Part shown: piece after piece, positions 1-6,816 of the stretch
Numbering within the stretch: the stretch's first letter is position 1
Layout of the letters: every line of letters begins with the position of its first letter
Source: Actinomycetota bacterium
GTDB lineage: Bacteria; Actinomycetota; Thermoleophilia; Miltoncostaeales; Miltoncostaeaceae
NCBI GenBank assembly: GCA_005800465.1
Contig: SYFI01000067.1
Coordinates: 1 to 18,545 of the forward strand
Length of the DNA stretch: 18,545 nucleotides
Direction of reading: 5' to 3'
Translations under genes and position numbers: made by a program
Notes under the pieces: model-generated
Databases searched by the model: none
What the model was told of the DNA's origin: nothing
The model's input: the letters and a program-made list of their open reading frames with translations, nothing else

Positions 1-434
1 AACCACACCGGCGAGTTGAAGGCGGCCATCTGGTTGATGAGCAGGTGGGTGAGCTCGTACTCAAAGGTGGCGGCCTCGTCCTCGGTGGGGAAGTATCCCT
101 CCTCCAGGCCCCAGGCCTTGATGGTGAGCACCACGCGGTCGATGAGCTGCTTCGCCGAATACTCGCGATCGGGGGCTCCCAGGGCGCCGCGGAAATACTT
201 GGACGCCACCACGTTGGTGGCCAGTTGCGACCAGTCGGCAGGAACCTCGAGGTTGTCCTGCTCGAACACGCTTGTGCCATCGCCAGAGGAGATACCGGCG
301 CTGCGGCGCTCCCACTCAATGAGGTCGTAGGGGTGCTTGCCCTTCTTCGTGAAGTGCCGCTTCAGGCCAAGTGCCGGTCCCTTGGTTGATGCGGACCTCT
401 TGCTGGGCGTCGTGCCCACGACCTCACTCGCCAT
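1..434 (-). CDS. nrdJ: Adenosylcobalamin-dependent (class II) ribonucleotide reductase, N-terminal part
   Basis: This is the first ~144 codons of a gene that runs off the left edge. The family reduces ribonucleotides to deoxyribonucleotides with a B12-derived radical. The visible protein begins MASEVVGTTPSK, has a basic stretch ending KKGKHPYDLIEWERR, and reaches the INQMAAFNSPVW segment, which in NrdJ precedes the first active-site Cys region. The start is the ATG at 434, preceded at good spacing by a GGGGAGG ribosome binding site. The gene overlaps the end of nrdR by 11 bp, which implies translational coupling and one transcript. The nrdR-nrdJ order is known from actinobacteria such as Streptomyces and supports the call. 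The catalytic cysteines and B12-binding region lie outside the window, so completeness cannot be judged. Confidence 0.88.
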   Translation of the reverse strand, partial: MASEVVGTTPSKRSASTKGPALGLKRHFTKKGKHPYDLIEWERRSAGISSGDGTSVFEQDNLEVPADWSQLATNVVASKYFRGALGAPDREYSAKQLIDRVVLTIKAWGLEEGYFPTEDEAATFEYELTHLLINQMAAFNSPVW

Positions 435-1065
435 CTTGTGCCTCCCCGGCGTCGGTGTTGCTGGTCTTGTTCTCTGTCGTCACTTCATCCTCCACGCCGA
501 GCCCGCCCGCAAGTGCGCGAAGCCGACGTCGCGCGGGGCGGACGATCGGCATGGGCTCGGTGAGAAGTTCAAACATGTGATCGTCAAGCGGGCGCTGTCC
601 GCGCGGCAACGGGGGCTCCCGCTCCAGCCGGTTCAGCTCGTCGGCGAACTCGTCGGTGTCCTCAAACTGGCGATACACCGATGCGAATCGGACGTACGCC
701 ACGGTGTCAACGTCCTTGAGCCGTCGCAGGGTAAGCTCGCCGATGGCGGTGCTCGACACCTCCTGCTTCAAGCGGTTCCTCAGGCTCACCTCGATATCGC
801 GCACTGCGGTCTCCAGATGGGCCGTGGGAACCGGCCGCTTGTGACATGCCCTGCGAAGCCCCGAGAGAAGCTTCTCGCGATCAAAGGGCTCCCGGTCACC
901 GGAACTCTTGATCACCACAAGCGGCATCTCCTCCACGCGCTCGTACGTAGTGAAGCGCCTGCCACATGTCTGGCACTCACGACGCCTTCGAATGGCGTCT
1001 GTGGTGTCAGGAACGCGCGATTCCATCACGCGGTGCTCTGAACCCTCACAAAAAGGGCAGATCAT
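424..1065 (-). CDS. nrdR: Transcriptional repressor NrdR
   Basis: NrdR is a zinc-ribbon/ATP-cone regulator that represses ribonucleotide reductase genes by sensing ATP/dATP. The zinc ribbon is clear: Cys3 and Cys6 (CPFC) and Cys31 and Cys34 (CQTC), followed by GRRFTTYERVE. An ATP-cone follows at roughly residues 48-138, ending in VAYVRFASVYRQF. The chosen ATG at 1065 gives the usual N-terminus MICPFC; an upstream in-frame start at 1134 would add 23 residues absent from the family. No good ribosome binding site precedes 1065, so the mRNA could be nearly leaderless. The protein is 213 residues, about 50-60 longer than typical NrdR, because of an Arg-rich then acidic C-terminal tail. It overlaps nrdJ by 11 bp. 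Confidence 0.95.
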   Translation of the reverse strand: MICPFCEGSEHRVMESRVPDTTDAIRRRRECQTCGRRFTTYERVEEMPLVVIKSSGDREPFDREKLLSGLRRACHKRPVPTAHLETAVRDIEVSLRNRLKQEVSSTAIGELTLRRLKDVDTVAYVRFASVYRQFEDTDEFADELNRLEREPPLPRGQRPLDDHMFELLTEPMPIVRPARRRLRALAGGLGVEDEVTTENKTSNTDAGEAQDGE

Positions 1066-1072
1066 GATGAAA

Positions 1073-1088
1073 ACACTAGGTGTGGGGT
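1073..1088. promoter_or_regulatory. Candidate NrdR box (promoter-proximal copy)
   Basis: ACACTAGGTGTGGGGT matches about 11 of 16 positions of the NrdR box pattern and contains the near-palindrome ACACTAGGTGT. It starts 33 bp from the stronger box at 1106 and ends 8 bp upstream of the nrdR start codon. On its own it would be weak; the pairing and position give it support. Confidence 0.4.
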
Positions 1089-1105
1089 CAGCAGCATAAG
1101 AGGGC

Positions 1106-1121
1106 ACACTACATGCGGTGT
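1106..1121. promoter_or_regulatory. Candidate NrdR box (upstream copy)
   Basis: The 16-bp site ACACTACATGCGGTGT has the ACAC...GTGT ends and AT core arrangement of NrdR boxes (general form ACACwATATaTwGTGT). It lies about 40 bp upstream of the nrdR start, which fits autoregulation of the nrdR-nrdJ operon. A second, weaker site lies 33 bp away, close to the roughly 31-32 bp spacing of paired NrdR boxes. The assignment rests on motif and context. Confidence 0.6.
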
Positions 1122-1270
1122 ATTGACCCCGCAAGTTCCGATTGTTGCGAAGTGCCCGCTCAGAGCGATAATCGCGCAGTCAATTGGGTTTCCGTGCACT
1201 CACGAGGAGTGTCGACTTCTCCGCTGCCCGCCGGGCAAAAACCACCCCTACCACCCGATTCACCGTCCAC

Positions 1271-1623
1271 GGGGTCAGTCCCCGCCGGGGGTCAGTCACC
1301 GTCACAAATGGCCACGCCCAGCGCATGCGCGGCGCACGACTGACCCCCACCCGCCGGGTGGGGTCAGTCCCCAGGTGGGGTCAGTCCCCGGTGGGGGTCA
1401 GTCGCCGTCACAAATGTGCACGCTCGACCCACGCCCAACCAATCCTCCCCAGATGGGGCCAATCGCGTGGTGTGGTCAGTTCCGGGATGGGGTCAGTCGC
1501 CGTCACAGATGTGCACGCTCAGCGCATGCGCTGCGCACGCCCGGCCCCCACCCGCCGGGTGGGGTCAGTCCCCAGGTGGGGTCAGTCCCCGGTAAGGGTC
1601 AGTCGCCGTCACAAATGTGCACG
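1271..1623. repeat. Cluster of GGGGTCAGTCCCC palindromic repeats, duplicated with a 201-bp offset
   Basis: The repeated module is one to two copies of GGGGTCAGTCCCC followed by GGGGTCAGTCGCCGTCACAA, then ATGTGCACGCTC and a palindrome around GCGCATGCGC. The block 1271-1422 is repeated at 1472-1623 with a constant 201-bp offset. Within it, 1344-1422 and 1545-1623 (79 bp) differ at only two bases by eye. The array contains strong hairpins: 1339-1368 folds as ACTGACCCCCACCC / GCC loop / GGGTGGGGTCAGT with one bulged C, and 1520-1533 (CAGCGCATGCGCTG) is a perfect palindrome. The same module occurs inside pabB at 8576-8722. The form resembles REP-type elements mobilised by RayT-like transposases, but no such transposase is in the window. 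Confidence 0.9.
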
Positions 1624-1699
1624 GTGCGAGTGGGCGTACTTTTGTAACGGCCTTCGCTGTCTTCTTGACCTTGCGTGAGGGGAGACGGCCAGCGCGAGA

Positions 1700-1717
1700 C
1701 CGACGTACCTGCGTCGG
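1700..1717 (-). terminator. Weak hairpin downstream of lepB
   Basis: CCGACG TACCTG CGTCGG forms a perfect 6-bp stem with a 6-nt loop, 34 bp past the lepB stop. No T-run follows on the minus strand, so it is at best a weak or factor-dependent terminator. Confidence 0.3.
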
Positions 1718-1750
1718 ATCAGATGCTCACAACGCTGTAGATGCCAACAA

Positions 1751-2497
1751 CTAGCTGAGGAACTGCAGACGTGTGATTGGCCAGTAGATGAGTTCTGCCT
1801 GGCCAATCACGTTGTCCTCCGGTGTGAACTCGGCATTGCGATCCAGCCACACGTGCGCATCGCACGATCCGGGCCGGTTATCCCCCAGCACCAGCAACTG
1901 GCCCGGCGGCACCACCTGGAATGACGCCGTGTAATCGGGAGTGAGGGAGGTCGGCACGATGAATGGCTGGGCCTCGGCCTGGCCTTCCTTTTTCACGAAG
2001 GTCACGTGGGTGGTGTCGCCGTTCTTCAACTGCTGCTCTGTGACCCCATCGGGGCCGAACGAATTGGGTGTGGCGGTGCGCTTCACCGCGGCAGCGCCGC
2101 CAGGGCGCAGTTCCGGGTACGGGCTGGTCGACGAGATGGGGACCTCGCGCACGCTCACCTGGTCTCCCGGAACGCCAATGACCCGCTTGACGAAGGGCAC
2201 ATCCCCGGGCTCGCTGCACGCGGCGCGTGCGCCCATGGTGGGGTCGAACACGATGATGTCGCCGGGGGAGATATCCCTCAGCTTGTAGATAACCCGGTTG
2301 GCGATCACGCGGTCCGGGGCGCGGTCGCCAGTGGAGTTGGCGCCCTGGATGGCGGGAAACATCGAGTTGGTGGGGATCTCATACGGCTTGGCAAGCGACG
2401 CCTGGATGACAAAAGCCAGAGTGATCGCCACAACCACCGGCAATATGAGGTCCTTCACCAGCTTGCGCACGCTATTGGCGTCCCGTCGGCGGACCAT
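1751..2497 (-). CDS. lepB: Signal peptidase I
   Basis: Type I signal peptidase, a membrane-bound Ser/Lys protease that removes signal peptides from exported proteins. It has 248 residues. A single N-terminal membrane segment spans about residues 17-35. The nucleophile is Ser45 in IPTNSMFPAI and the general base is Lys104 in FVKRVIGVPGD. The late GDNRPGSCDAHVW box matches the family GDNR-S-DSR motif. The ATG at 2497 places the membrane segment correctly; an upstream in-frame start at 2605 would add a low-complexity Ser-rich leader that is a shadow of the preceding gene. The ribosome binding site is weak (GTGGTGG), consistent with coupling to the upstream gene, whose last 26 bp overlap this one. 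Whether LepB has a special link to that upstream surface protein is unknown. Confidence 0.93.
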   Translation of the reverse strand: MVRRRDANSVRKLVKDLILPVVVAITLAFVIQASLAKPYEIPTNSMFPAIQGANSTGDRAPDRVIANRVIYKLRDISPGDIIVFDPTMGARAACSEPGDVPFVKRVIGVPGDQVSVREVPISSTSPYPELRPGGAAAVKRTATPNSFGPDGVTEQQLKNGDTTHVTFVKKEGQAEAQPFIVPTSLTPDYTASFQVVPPGQLLVLGDNRPGSCDAHVWLDRNAEFTPEDNVIGQAELIYWPITRLQFLS

Positions 2498-3119
2498 CGC
2501 CACCACGACGGCGGCTGATGATGAACCATGCGCCGGCGGCGATGAGTGCCAGCACGGCGAGCACGATGATGACGATGACAGCGCCCGGCAGCCCGGAGTC
2601 CTCACTTACTGCGGCAGATGAGGCGCCATCGGATGCCGCGCCGCAGGCCTCATCAGGGCGACGCAGGTTGGTCAGCTCGGCCTGGCGGATGACGTCAACG
2701 GCTGCGCCGTACTGCTGCTGGTCAGGACGGATTTGCCGCAGGGCGTCCTCGAACTGCGCCAGCGTGTAGCAGCCGTTGATCTGGCCGTTGTCTTCGTAGT
2801 CGGCCAACACGACCCGGCCAGTGACCTCGTTGGACGCCTTGGCACCCGACGCAGCCGTGGCCGATACCCGTGTGGTGCCCACGCACTGGATCTGCGCTTG
2901 CTGGATGACGTCAACCGCAGCGCCGTATTGCTGCTGATCCGGCCGCACCGCCTTGAGCGCGGCCGCGTAGTCACCGGGTGCGTAGCACTGCTCCAACTGC
3001 CCGTTATCGGCGTAGTCCGCGAGCACGGCCTGCCCACTCGCGAACGCGGACGAGGCAAAGAGCCCCATCACAAGCGCGAGGAGGAACGACACGGCTACGC
3101 TGGAGCGAATGATGGTCAT
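2472..3119 (-). CDS. Secreted membrane-anchored protein with a duplicated ~45-residue domain
   Basis: I do not recognise this family. The 215-residue product has an N-terminal signal peptide ending near SSAFAS (residues 1-28), two copies of the same domain, a Ser/Ala linker and one C-terminal membrane segment (about 180-201) followed by SRRRGG. This predicts an extracytoplasmic domain held by a C-terminal anchor. The repeats (about 33-77 and 105-149) share VLADY-DNG, a CY pair, RPDQQQYGAAVDVI and a final QA/QAE. The identity extends to DNA level, which suggests a fairly recent duplication. Each repeat has one Cys in its CY pair; additional Cys residues lie near 79 and 159. The ATG at 3119 is preferred over a TTG at 3137; neither has a clear ribosome binding site. 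The gene overlaps lepB by 26 bp, so both are probably cotranscribed. Confidence 0.8.
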   Translation of the reverse strand: MTIIRSSVAVSFLLALVMGLFASSAFASGQAVLADYADNGQLEQCYAPGDYAAALKAVRPDQQQYGAAVDVIQQAQIQCVGTTRVSATAASGAKASNEVTGRVVLADYEDNGQINGCYTLAQFEDALRQIRPDQQQYGAAVDVIRQAELTNLRRPDEACGAASDGASSAAVSEDSGLPGAVIVIIVLAVLALIAAGAWFIISRRRGGDGPPTGRQ

Positions 3120-3143
3120 AAGGGTGAGAACGCCCAAGGCGCG

Positions 3144-5168
3144 ATGCGCCGCCGGGAATCTGGCGAGCGTACCAGCGCCCCATGGGGCTGGCGAGTTCGT
3201 TCGTCACGGGGGCACCCGCTGACACCCCGGCGTGCGCGCACTGAGACGCCGCTGATCGTGGGGGCCCTGCTGCTTGCCGGCTGGACCCTGCTCACCGTAA
3301 TGAACGGGGGCATCGACCTGGGCGACGGCCTGGCGACGCGCGGGGCCACGGCGGTGCTGTTTGCCACGGTCATCGCTGCGCCCACGGCCGCCTGGGCGCT
3401 CATGCGCGCTCGCAACCATGCAGCCGTGCGATCCGTGCCCTCGCTCATCGCCATCGTCGGTCTGCTGGGGCTGGCGGTGTGGTCGGGCATCTCCATTCTC
3501 TGGGCGCTTGCCCCCGATCTGGCCTGGACTGAGGCCAACCACACGGCACTTGCGTTTCTGGCGCTGATGCTGGGCATCACCCTCGGTGCGCTCATCCCAC
3601 GAGCTCCCGAGCGCTTCGCCACCGGGCTGGCACTGGCCACCGCACCCATCATCGCGGGGGCACTGCTGGCCCGTTGCCTGCCCACGATCTTCGGCAGCGA
3701 CTACGAGCCCTCGCGCCTGCAGGCTCCCGTGGGGTACTGGAACGCGCTGGCGCTGGTGTGTGTGATGGCCGTGCCGGGAATCCTGTGGTGGGCGGGACGA
3801 CGGGGGGCATCGCAGACGAGCCTCTTTGTGTCTTCCGGTGCCCTGGCTGTGGTCATCACCGCGCTCATGCTCACCTACTCGCGCGGCGGGCTGCTGGGGC
3901 TCATCCTGGTGCTGGTCATCGTGCTGTGGATGGTGCCCGGACGCATTCGCATGCTGTCGGTGCTGATCGGCGGCGGCATCGGCGCATTGCTCCCCGTGGC
4001 GTATGGACTCACCACCGATGCGCTCACCGACGACGCCCTGATTGCCGCCGACCGCAGCGGTGCGGGGTTTGGATTGCTGTGGAGGATCGTGCTCGGAGCT
4101 GCCATCGCTGTGGGCATCGCGTGGCTGGCGGCCCGGGTGCTGGGCGGGGGCAGGCTCAACCGCAGGCGCGCTGGCGTCGCCGCGCTGGCAATCGCCGCAG
4201 TGGGAGTGCTCGGCGTGGTGGGGTACTCCGCAGCCAACCCCGACACAGTGGGTAACTGGATCTCCACGCGCGCGAGCGAGGTGGCGGGAACCTCGGGCGG
4301 GCTGGCCAATAACCCCGGGCGGCTCGGCAGCCTCGACACCAATCAGCGAATCGACTGGTGGAAGGAAGCGGCGCAGTCGGTGGAGCAGGCGCCACTCATT
4401 GGCGAGGGCGCAGGTTCGTTTGCGCTGGTGCACCTGCGCGAGCGCACCAGCGCGGAGGACCGCCTGAACGTGCGCCAGCCGCACCAACTGGTGCTCGAGG
4501 TGCTGTCGGGGCTCGGCGTGATCGGCCTCGCGCTGCTCGGGTGCGTGGTGGCTGGCATCGCGTGGGCGGTGGTGCGCGCCCGCACCCGCGGAGCGCCCCC
4601 CACAATCGCGCTGCCCCTGGCCATCGTGGCCGCCTTCCTTCTGCAGTGCCAGCTCGACTGGACCTGGACGGTGCCCGCACTCACCACCGCATCGATGGCC
4701 GCCGGTGGGGTGCTTATTGCAGCCGGGGCGCCAGGGCCAGCCGCCCCCGGGCGCTCGCTGCCACCAGGCGCAGTCGTTGCCGGGTGGGTGCTGGTGCCGG
4801 TGCTTGTGATGAGTGCACTCATGCCGTGGTGGAGCCAGCAGGACGTTGCGGCGGGCAACGCCGCCGTGGCCGCCGGGCAGCCGGCGATGGCCGATTCCGA
4901 GGCATCGGAGGCGTCGTGGCTCAATCCATTCTCCATCCAGCCGTGGCTGCTGAAGGCCCGTGCTGCCGCGTTGCGGGGTGACCCGGTGGCGCTGCGCAAT
5001 GCGGCGCGCCAGGCCACGGTGGTTCAGCCCGACAATCCGAGCGGGTGGACCGTTCTGGCGCTGGTGCTGGGCGACTCGGCGGCGGGGCGCAATGCCTGGC
5101 GCCATGTGCTGCAACTCAATCCGCTCGATATCCGTGCCCGCGTGGCACTGGAGGACACCAGGCCATGA
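3144..5168 (+). CDS. O-antigen ligase / Wzy-type polysaccharide polymerase-like membrane protein
   Basis: A multi-spanning membrane protein of about 674 residues. Typical O-antigen-ligase/Wzy_C features are present: YWNALAL followed by a hydrophobic segment, a LTYSRGGLLGL motif, then a large outer loop leading to IGEGAGSFALVHLRER and RQPHQLVLEVLSGLGVIGL. Such proteins join or ligate lipid-linked glycans on the outer face of the membrane; the exact substrate cannot be told. After the last membrane segment, about 110 residues rich in Ala, Trp and Asn-Pro (WLNPFSIQPW, LNPLDIRARVALED) look like TPR-style helices. The start is uncertain: ATG 3144 is only 24 bp from the divergent gene and has no clear ribosome binding site; later starts (for example GTG 3258) would cut into the first membrane segment. 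The stop overlaps the next gene by 4 bp (ATGA). Confidence 0.8.
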   Translation: MRRRESGERTSAPWGWRVRSSRGHPLTPRRARTETPLIVGALLLAGWTLLTVMNGGIDLGDGLATRGATAVLFATVIAAPTAAWALMRARNHAAVRSVPSLIAIVGLLGLAVWSGISILWALAPDLAWTEANHTALAFLALMLGITLGALIPRAPERFATGLALATAPIIAGALLARCLPTIFGSDYEPSRLQAPVGYWNALALVCVMAVPGILWWAGRRGASQTSLFVSSGALAVVITALMLTYSRGGLLGLILVLVIVLWMVPGRIRMLSVLIGGGIGALLPVAYGLTTDALTDDALIAADRSGAGFGLLWRIVLGAAIAVGIAWLAARVLGGGRLNRRRAGVAALAIAAVGVLGVVGYSAANPDTVGNWISTRASEVAGTSGGLANNPGRLGSLDTNQRIDWWKEAAQSVEQAPLIGEGAGSFALVHLRERTSAEDRLNVRQPHQLVLEVLSGLGVIGLALLGCVVAGIAWAVVRARTRGAPPTIALPLAIVAAFLLQCQLDWTWTVPALTTASMAAGGVLIAAGAPGPAAPGRSLPPGAVVAGWVLVPVLVMSALMPWWSQQDVAAGNAAVAAGQPAMADSEASEASWLNPFSIQPWLLKARAAALRGDPVALRNAARQATVVQPDNPSGWTVLALVLGDSAAGRNAWRHVLQLNPLDIRARVALEDTRP

Positions 5169-5977
5169 GTGATGATGATGACCGCCAGGACGACGACGAC
5201 CACGACTACGGCATGTTTGTGGAGGGGGTCGCCGGCACGTACGACGAAATCCTGGTGTCCGCCCTGTTTGACCCCTGGGCATCAGAGGTAACGGCGCGTC
5301 TGGGCGAGGCATCGGGCACCGTGCTGGACGTTGCATGCGGCACGGGTGTGCTCGCACAGCACCTCATCGATGCGGGGTGGGTGCACGTAATCGGCGTGGA
5401 TCTTTCGCCATGGATGCTGGAGCGGGCGATCGAGCGCACCCCCGAGGCGGAGTGGATCGAGGGCGATCTGTGTGCGCTGCCACTGGACGACGGCGCGGCC
5501 GACGCCCTGGCATCGAGCTTCGGGCTCATGTTCATTACCGAGCCCGGTGAGGCTCTGGCCGAGATGGCCCGGGTAACCCGCCGGGGTGGGCCCATGGTCA
5601 TCTCCACCTGGGGCTACCTGGAGGATTCGCCCGGCATGTACGGCATCGCAGAGGCCCTTGAGTCGGTAGCGGGGCTCAGCGGGTCAAAACCGCTGCGCCG
5701 GGCATTTACCCTGGGCGACCTCGACGATCCCGCTGAGCATGCCGACGACGTGGGCCTAGCCGACGTACGGGTGTCGGTGCACACCATCGATGTGTTGTTC
5801 GACTCGCTGTCAGATATCGCTGAGGTGTACTCCACCGCACTCGGTCTGGGTGACCCGTCTGAGGCCGAGGCACTTAAGGAGGTGTTGACTACGACGATGA
5901 GACCGTGGATGCAGGGCGACACGGTGGAGTTCCCGCTGAGCGGGATCATCCTTGAGGCAACCGGACGAGGTAACTGA
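5165..5977 (+). CDS. Class I SAM-dependent methyltransferase
   Basis: A 270-residue Rossmann-fold methyltransferase. Motif I is VLDVACGTGVLAQHL (residues 53-67), followed by VIGVDLSPWMLERA with the acidic Asp expected to bind the SAM ribose, then EGDLCALPLDDGAADAL and the post-core motif ARVTRRGGPMVIS. The N-terminus is unusually acidic, with DDDD runs in the first 14 residues. The ATG overlaps the TGA of the upstream polymerase gene (ATGA), so the two are probably cotranscribed and coupled. The alpha/beta hydrolase follows after 2 bp. Substrate unknown. A BioC-like role was considered because a hydrolase follows, but nothing in the sequence favours it. Confidence 0.85.
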   Translation: MSDDDDRQDDDDHDYGMFVEGVAGTYDEILVSALFDPWASEVTARLGEASGTVLDVACGTGVLAQHLIDAGWVHVIGVDLSPWMLERAIERTPEAEWIEGDLCALPLDDGAADALASSFGLMFITEPGEALAEMARVTRRGGPMVISTWGYLEDSPGMYGIAEALESVAGLSGSKPLRRAFTLGDLDDPAEHADDVGLADVRVSVHTIDVLFDSLSDIAEVYSTALGLGDPSEAEALKEVLTTTMRPWMQGDTVEFPLSGIILEATGRGN

Positions 5978-5979
5978 GC

Positions 5980-6696
5980 ATGGCGACGATCGTTCTCATC
6001 CATCCATTTCCGGTGGACGCCACGTTCTGGGAGCCGGTGGCTGGCGTGCTCCGCGCCGCTGGCCACGACGTGCTCACACCCAACCTGCCCGGATTCGGCG
6101 GCAGGGAGTTGAAGCCGGACTGGACGATGCGTGGCGAGGCGGACAGTCTGGCCGCGCAGATCCCCGCGGGGTCGGTGGTGGTTGGGCTCTCGATGGGTGG
6201 CTACGCCGCATTGGCATTGCTCGCCGCACACCCCGACCGGGTGGGCTCGCTGGTGCTGGCCGATACCCGTGCAGCGGGCGAAGCGCCCGAGGGCATGGCC
6301 GGGCGCCGCGACACGGCGGCCTCATTGCGTTCCAACGGAAGCGCGGCATTCCTCGACGCCTTCGTACCGAAGGCGCTCGGGCCCGACCCCGCCCCGGCGG
6401 TGGTCGCCCAGGTTCGACAGATCGCAGAGGCCCAGCCGGCCGACGCCATGGCCGACGCCACCATGGCCATCGCCACACGTGACGACACCGATGGTCTGCT
6501 GGCGGACATCGCTGTGCCGGTGCTCGTGATCGTGGGCGAGCACGACGCGATCATCCCGCCGTCGGTGCACACCGAAATGGCTGCGCGCATCCCGGATGCC
6601 ACGCTGGCAATCATTGGCGGAGCTGGTCACCTGACCGCGCTCGAAGAGCCGCAGGAGTTCTCCGACCTGCTCCTGGCACACATCGCGCGATCCTAA
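5980..6696 (+). CDS. Alpha/beta hydrolase
   Basis: A 238-residue single-domain alpha/beta hydrolase with a complete visible triad: nucleophile Ser71 in VGLSMGGY, acid Asp189 in VGEHDAIIPP, and His217 in GAGHLTALEEP. The HPFPVD loop after the first strand supplies the oxyanion region. It probably acts on a small ester, lactone or similar substrate in the cytoplasm, as no signal peptide is seen. The ATG follows the methyltransferase stop by 2 bp, with a GAGG element about 10 bp upstream, which places it third in the same operon. Its spatial pairing with a second hydrolase-fold gene at 6817 is notable because that neighbour lacks the nucleophile. Confidence 0.88.
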   Translation: MATIVLIHPFPVDATFWEPVAGVLRAAGHDVLTPNLPGFGGRELKPDWTMRGEADSLAAQIPAGSVVVGLSMGGYAALALLAAHPDRVGSLVLADTRAAGEAPEGMAGRRDTAASLRSNGSAAFLDAFVPKALGPDPAPAVVAQVRQIAEAQPADAMADATMAIATRDDTDGLLADIAVPVLVIVGEHDAIIPPSVHTEMAARIPDATLAIIGGAGHLTALEEPQEFSDLLLAHIARS

Positions 6697-6742
6697 AGCC
6701 CATGGGCGCGGGCAGTAAAAATCCTGCAAATCGCACTATTAT

Positions 6743-6772
6743 TTGACGTCGCACATACCTTTGGCCTAAGAT
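6743..6772 (+). promoter_or_regulatory. Sigma-70-like promoter for the second hydrolase gene
   Basis: TTGACG (6743-6748) and TAAGAT (6767-6772) are separated by 18 bp, close to the housekeeping consensus, in an AT-richer pocket of a GC-rich sequence. The predicted start is near 6779-6781, giving a ~37-nt leader with a GAGGAG ribosome binding site at 6807-6812 before the ATG at 6817. Confidence 0.6.
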
Positions 6773-6816
6773 CCTCAGTCGCGAATCACCACGTGTTCGC
6801 CTGACCGAGGAGCTAT

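Larger units (their letters stand above)
1122..1750. other. Non-coding spacer between nrdR and lepB
   Basis: No credible gene is seen on either strand. Open frames exist across 1123-1678, but they arise from the stop-poor GC-rich repeats and have no ribosome binding site or recognisable domain. The stretch holds the nrdR promoter region (no convincing -35/-10 pair found), the palindromic repeat cluster at 1271-1623, and a small hairpin downstream of lepB at 1700-1717. Positions 1130-1260 show nothing I can assign. Confidence 0.7.

Noticed and set aside
1221..1240. GCCCGCCGGGC followed by AAAAA as a terminator
   Set aside because: The A-run follows the stem on the plus strand, where no gene needs termination; on the minus strand the T-run precedes the stem, which is the wrong order.
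1271..1623. CRISPR array
   Set aside because: Repeat units are irregular in length and spacing, spacers are themselves repeated at a 201-bp offset, and no cas gene is nearby.
1123..1678. Open frames of 164-174 codons across the intergenic repeats
   Set aside because: They are made of the palindromic repeats (GSVPRWGQSP-like peptides), have no ribosome binding site and no domain, and are open because the sequence is GC-rich.
3204..5357. 717-codon minus-strand frame opposite the polymerase gene
   Set aside because: It is rich in Arg, His, Pro and Gln with no domain and mirrors a clear membrane protein on the plus strand.
5165..6696. bioC-bioH pair for biotin synthesis
   Set aside because: A methyltransferase followed by a hydrolase fits superficially, but neither protein shows features specific to BioC or BioH and no other biotin gene is near.
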